From Proteobacteria bacterium UBA5122 (GTDB taxonomy: Bacteria; Pseudomonadota; Gammaproteobacteria; Tenderiales; Tenderiaceae), in assembly GCA_002415485.1 (NCBI GenBank), contig DHYU01000064.1, positions 1 to 13,155 of the forward strand: DNA of 13,155 nucleotides. Direction: 5' to 3'. The position numbers and the translations under genes were made by a program. Shown here in pieces: positions 11,026-13,155 of this stretch. The notes below the pieces were generated by a model, which had not been told where the DNA came from, did not search any database, and was given only the letters and a program-made list of their open reading frames with translations. Every line of letters begins with the position of its first letter. Position 1 is the first letter of the stretch.

Positions 11026-13155
11026 TGCGCGCCCTCGACCGCAAGATGCTGCGCGACCTCTGGCACCTCAAGGGCCAGGCGCTGGCGATCGCCGCGGTTA
11101 TCGCATGCGGCGTCGCCATATTCATCATGCTGCTATCGACGCTGGACTCACTGCGCCTCACCCGCGCCATGTTTTATCAGGACCATCGCTTCGCCGATGT
11201 CTTCGCCAGCGTGCATCGCGCACCGATCAGCGTGCAGGCACGATTAACCGAGATCCCCGGCGTGCAGGATGTGGAGACACGCGTCGTCGCCAGCGCCAAT
11301 CTGGATGTCATCGGCTTCGACGAACCGGTCAGCAGCCTGATGGTGTCGATCCCTGACAACGGCGAACAACTGCACAACAAACTCTACCTGCGCAGCGGCC
11401 GCCTGCCCGCCAGCGGCCGCGACGACGAGGTACTGATCAGCGAATCCTTCGCCCTCGCCCACGAGTTTCAAACCGGCGATGTGCTCTACGCCATCATCAA
11501 CGGCAAACGCAAAAAACTGAGCATCACCGGCACCGCCATCTCGCCCGAATACATCTACCAACTGCAACCCGGCAGCGCCTGGCCCGACTACGCCCGCTAC
11601 GGCATTTTGTGGATGAACCAGCAAGCCCTCGCCGCCGCCTTCGACATGGAGGGCGCCTTCAACAACATCACGCTGCGCCTCAGTCGTGATGCACAGGAGG
11701 CCGAGGTCATCGACCGCCTCGACGAGATCCTCGCACCCTATGGCGGAGTCGGCGCCTACGGTCGCGACGATCAGCTTTCGAACAACTTCCTCAACGAAGA
11801 ATTCAAATCGCTGCAACAGACCTCGTCGATGTTCCCGACCATCTTCCTCGGCGTCGCCGTGTTTCTGCTCAATGTCGTCATCGGCCGCCTCGTCACCACC
11901 CAGCGCGAACAGATCGCCGCGCTCAAGGCCTTCGGCTATCGCAACCGCGACATCGGCTCGCACTTTCTAAAACTGATGCTGCTGATCGTCGCCCTCGGCA
12001 TGGCCATCGGCATCGGCCTCGGCGCCTGGCTCGGCAAGGGCATGGGCAACCTTTATATGATCTATTTCAAATTTCCGTACCTGATCTACGACCTGCAAAC
12101 CTCGGTCATCCTCAGCGCCATCGGCGCCAATCTCGGTGCAGCGCTGCTCGGCACCTTGTTCGCCGTGCGCAAAGGCGTCAGCCTGCAACCAGCCGAGGCG
12201 ATGCGCCCCGCACCACCAACGGTCTATCGCCAGACCTGGCTCGAACGGCTCGGCATCGGCCGCTGGCTGTCGCCGCCCAATCGCATGATCCTGCGCCACA
12301 TCGAACGACGACCAGTCAAGTCGACATTGACCGTCATCGGTATCGCCTTCGCCTGCGGCATCAACATGACCGGCCAGTTCCAGGGCGACACCGTCGGCTA
12401 CATGATGGACCTGCACTACAACATCGCGCAGCGCCAGGACCTCACCCTCACATTCACCGATCCCACCTCGCTGCAGGCGCGCCACAACCTGCAAGGCATG
12501 CCCGGCGTCGAACACGTCGAGGTGTTTCGCGCGGTGCCGGTCAAATTGATCCATGGCCATCGCGAACACCGCACCGCGATCCTCGGCATCGAGGATCATA
12601 GCGATCTGCGACAACTGCTCGACGCCGACCTCAATCCGATCCCTCTGCCACAGAGCGGCATCGTGCTCACCGATTTTCTTGGTCAGATGCTCAACCTCAA
12701 GGTTGGAGACACGGTGCACGTGGAACTGCTGGAGGGCCGTCGCACCGTCGAACAACTGCCCGTGGTCGGGCTGGTTAAAGAATATCTCGGCGTCAGCGCC
12801 TACATGCACATCGATGCCGTCAACCGGTTAATGCGCGAAGGCCACGCCATCAGCGGCGCCTACCTGGCCATCGATCCCGCACAACAGACCGATATCTTCC
12901 ATCAGTTGAAACAAACGCCGCGCATCGCCACCACCGTGCAGCGCCAGCATGAAATCGACAACTTCAACAAGACCATGGACCAGACCATGATCTTCATCAC
13001 CATGATCAGCACCTTCTTCGCCGCCATCATCTGTTTTGGCGTCGTCTACAACAGCGCCCGCATCGCACTCACCGAACGCAGCCGCGAACTCGCCAGCCTG
13101 CGCGTGCTGGGCTTCACCCGCGGCGAGATCGCCTATATCCTGCTCGGCGAACTGG
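11025..13155 (+). CDS. FtsX-like ABC permease with two FtsX modules (cut by the right edge)
   Basis: At least 710 residues are visible, without a stop before the window ends. Two related modules are seen. The first has TM1 at about 19-39, a periplasmic MacB-like domain to about 265, then TM2 (about 269-290), TM3 (313-337) and TM4 (359-381). The second has TM5 at about 433-450, a second periplasmic domain, and TM6 from about 655. The typical FtsX cytoplasmic loop after the helix appears twice: TTQREQIAALKAFGYRNRDI and TERSRELASLRVLGFTRGEI. Such double-FtsX permeases are usually 780-850 residues, so about two helices are missing. The GTG at 11025 overlaps the ATPase stop; AGGAG lies 11 bases upstream. 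ATG 11046 is an alternative. An adaptor gene often follows such permeases but would be outside the window. Confidence 0.93.
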   Translation, partial: MRALDRKMLRDLWHLKGQALAIAAVIACGVAIFIMLLSTLDSLRLTRAMFYQDHRFADVFASVHRAPISVQARLTEIPGVQDVETRVVASANLDVIGFDEPVSSLMVSIPDNGEQLHNKLYLRSGRLPASGRDDEVLISESFALAHEFQTGDVLYAIINGKRKKLSITGTAISPEYIYQLQPGSAWPDYARYGILWMNQQALAAAFDMEGAFNNITLRLSRDAQEAEVIDRLDEILAPYGGVGAYGRDDQLSNNFLNEEFKSLQQTSSMFPTIFLGVAVFLLNVVIGRLVTTQREQIAALKAFGYRNRDIGSHFLKLMLLIVALGMAIGIGLGAWLGKGMGNLYMIYFKFPYLIYDLQTSVILSAIGANLGAALLGTLFAVRKGVSLQPAEAMRPAPPTVYRQTWLERLGIGRWLSPPNRMILRHIERRPVKSTLTVIGIAFACGINMTGQFQGDTVGYMMDLHYNIAQRQDLTLTFTDPTSLQARHNLQGMPGVEHVEVFRAVPVKLIHGHREHRTAILGIEDHSDLRQLLDADLNPIPLPQSGIVLTDFLGQMLNLKVGDTVHVELLEGRRTVEQLPVVGLVKEYLGVSAYMHIDAVNRLMREGHAISGAYLAIDPAQQTDIFHQLKQTPRIATTVQRQHEIDNFNKTMDQTMIFITMISTFFAAIICFGVVYNSARIALTERSRELASLRVLGFTRGEIAYILLGEL

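Noticed and set aside
11244..12809. Two long minus-strand open frames (239 and 280 residues) across the permease gene
   Set aside because: They are antisense to a clear FtsX-type coding region, have low-complexity Asp/Gly/Ala/His-rich translations typical of the reverse frame of high-GC codons, and show no family features.
1..13155. CRISPR arrays, transposases, integrases, attachment sites, toxin-antitoxin or phage genes
   Set aside because: No regularly spaced repeats, no recognisable mobile-element proteins and no duplicated tRNA ends were seen on either strand.

Overview
The window looks like a chromosomal segment of a gammaproteobacterium. The evidence is a bacterial-type ProS, a TolC-type outer-membrane channel beside an RND pump (so two membranes), a lipoprotein with a normal lipobox, and E. 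coli-like promoter and terminator signals. No gene allows a genus call. Base composition is uneven: GC is high in the right-hand ABC genes, about 50% or lower in the regulator gene, and lowest in the spacers.

Layout from left to right. (1) The 5' part of proS (prolyl-tRNA synthetase) runs off the left edge on the minus strand. Divergent from it are a small single-pass membrane protein and a four-helix DoxX-like protein, probably one short operon. (2) A perfect 10-bp inverted repeat lies between the convergent DoxX-like and RND genes. (3) The minus strand from 8558 to 1383 holds a drug- or solute-export locus: a MalT-type LuxR regulator, a TolC-family outer-membrane channel and an RND inner-membrane pump. 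The last two overlap by one base. Upstream of the TolC gene is a plausible sigma70 promoter preceded by two near-identical 9-mers in direct orientation, the arrangement expected for a MalT-type activator. No periplasmic adaptor gene is present, although TolC/RND pumps normally need one. (4) A short acidic, serine-rich lipoprotein gene with a strong intrinsic terminator stands alone. (5) About 1.1 kb follows with few confident genes (9138-10296). It holds two uncertain minus-strand small ORFs with look-alike start contexts and several inverted repeats. (6) On the plus strand, a MacB/LolD-type ABC ATPase overlaps by one base with a large two-module FtsX-like permease that runs off the right edge.

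Working model (inference): the regulator senses a small molecule and activates export of that or a related compound by the RND/TolC pair, borrowing an adaptor from elsewhere. The ABC pair is a separate lipoprotein- or export-type transporter whose adaptor, if any, would lie beyond the window. I see no CRISPR array, transposase, rRNA or convincing tRNA. I do not find a clearly new defence or biosynthetic system; the most interesting points are the adaptor-less pump locus with its candidate operator and the structured, gene-poor spacer.
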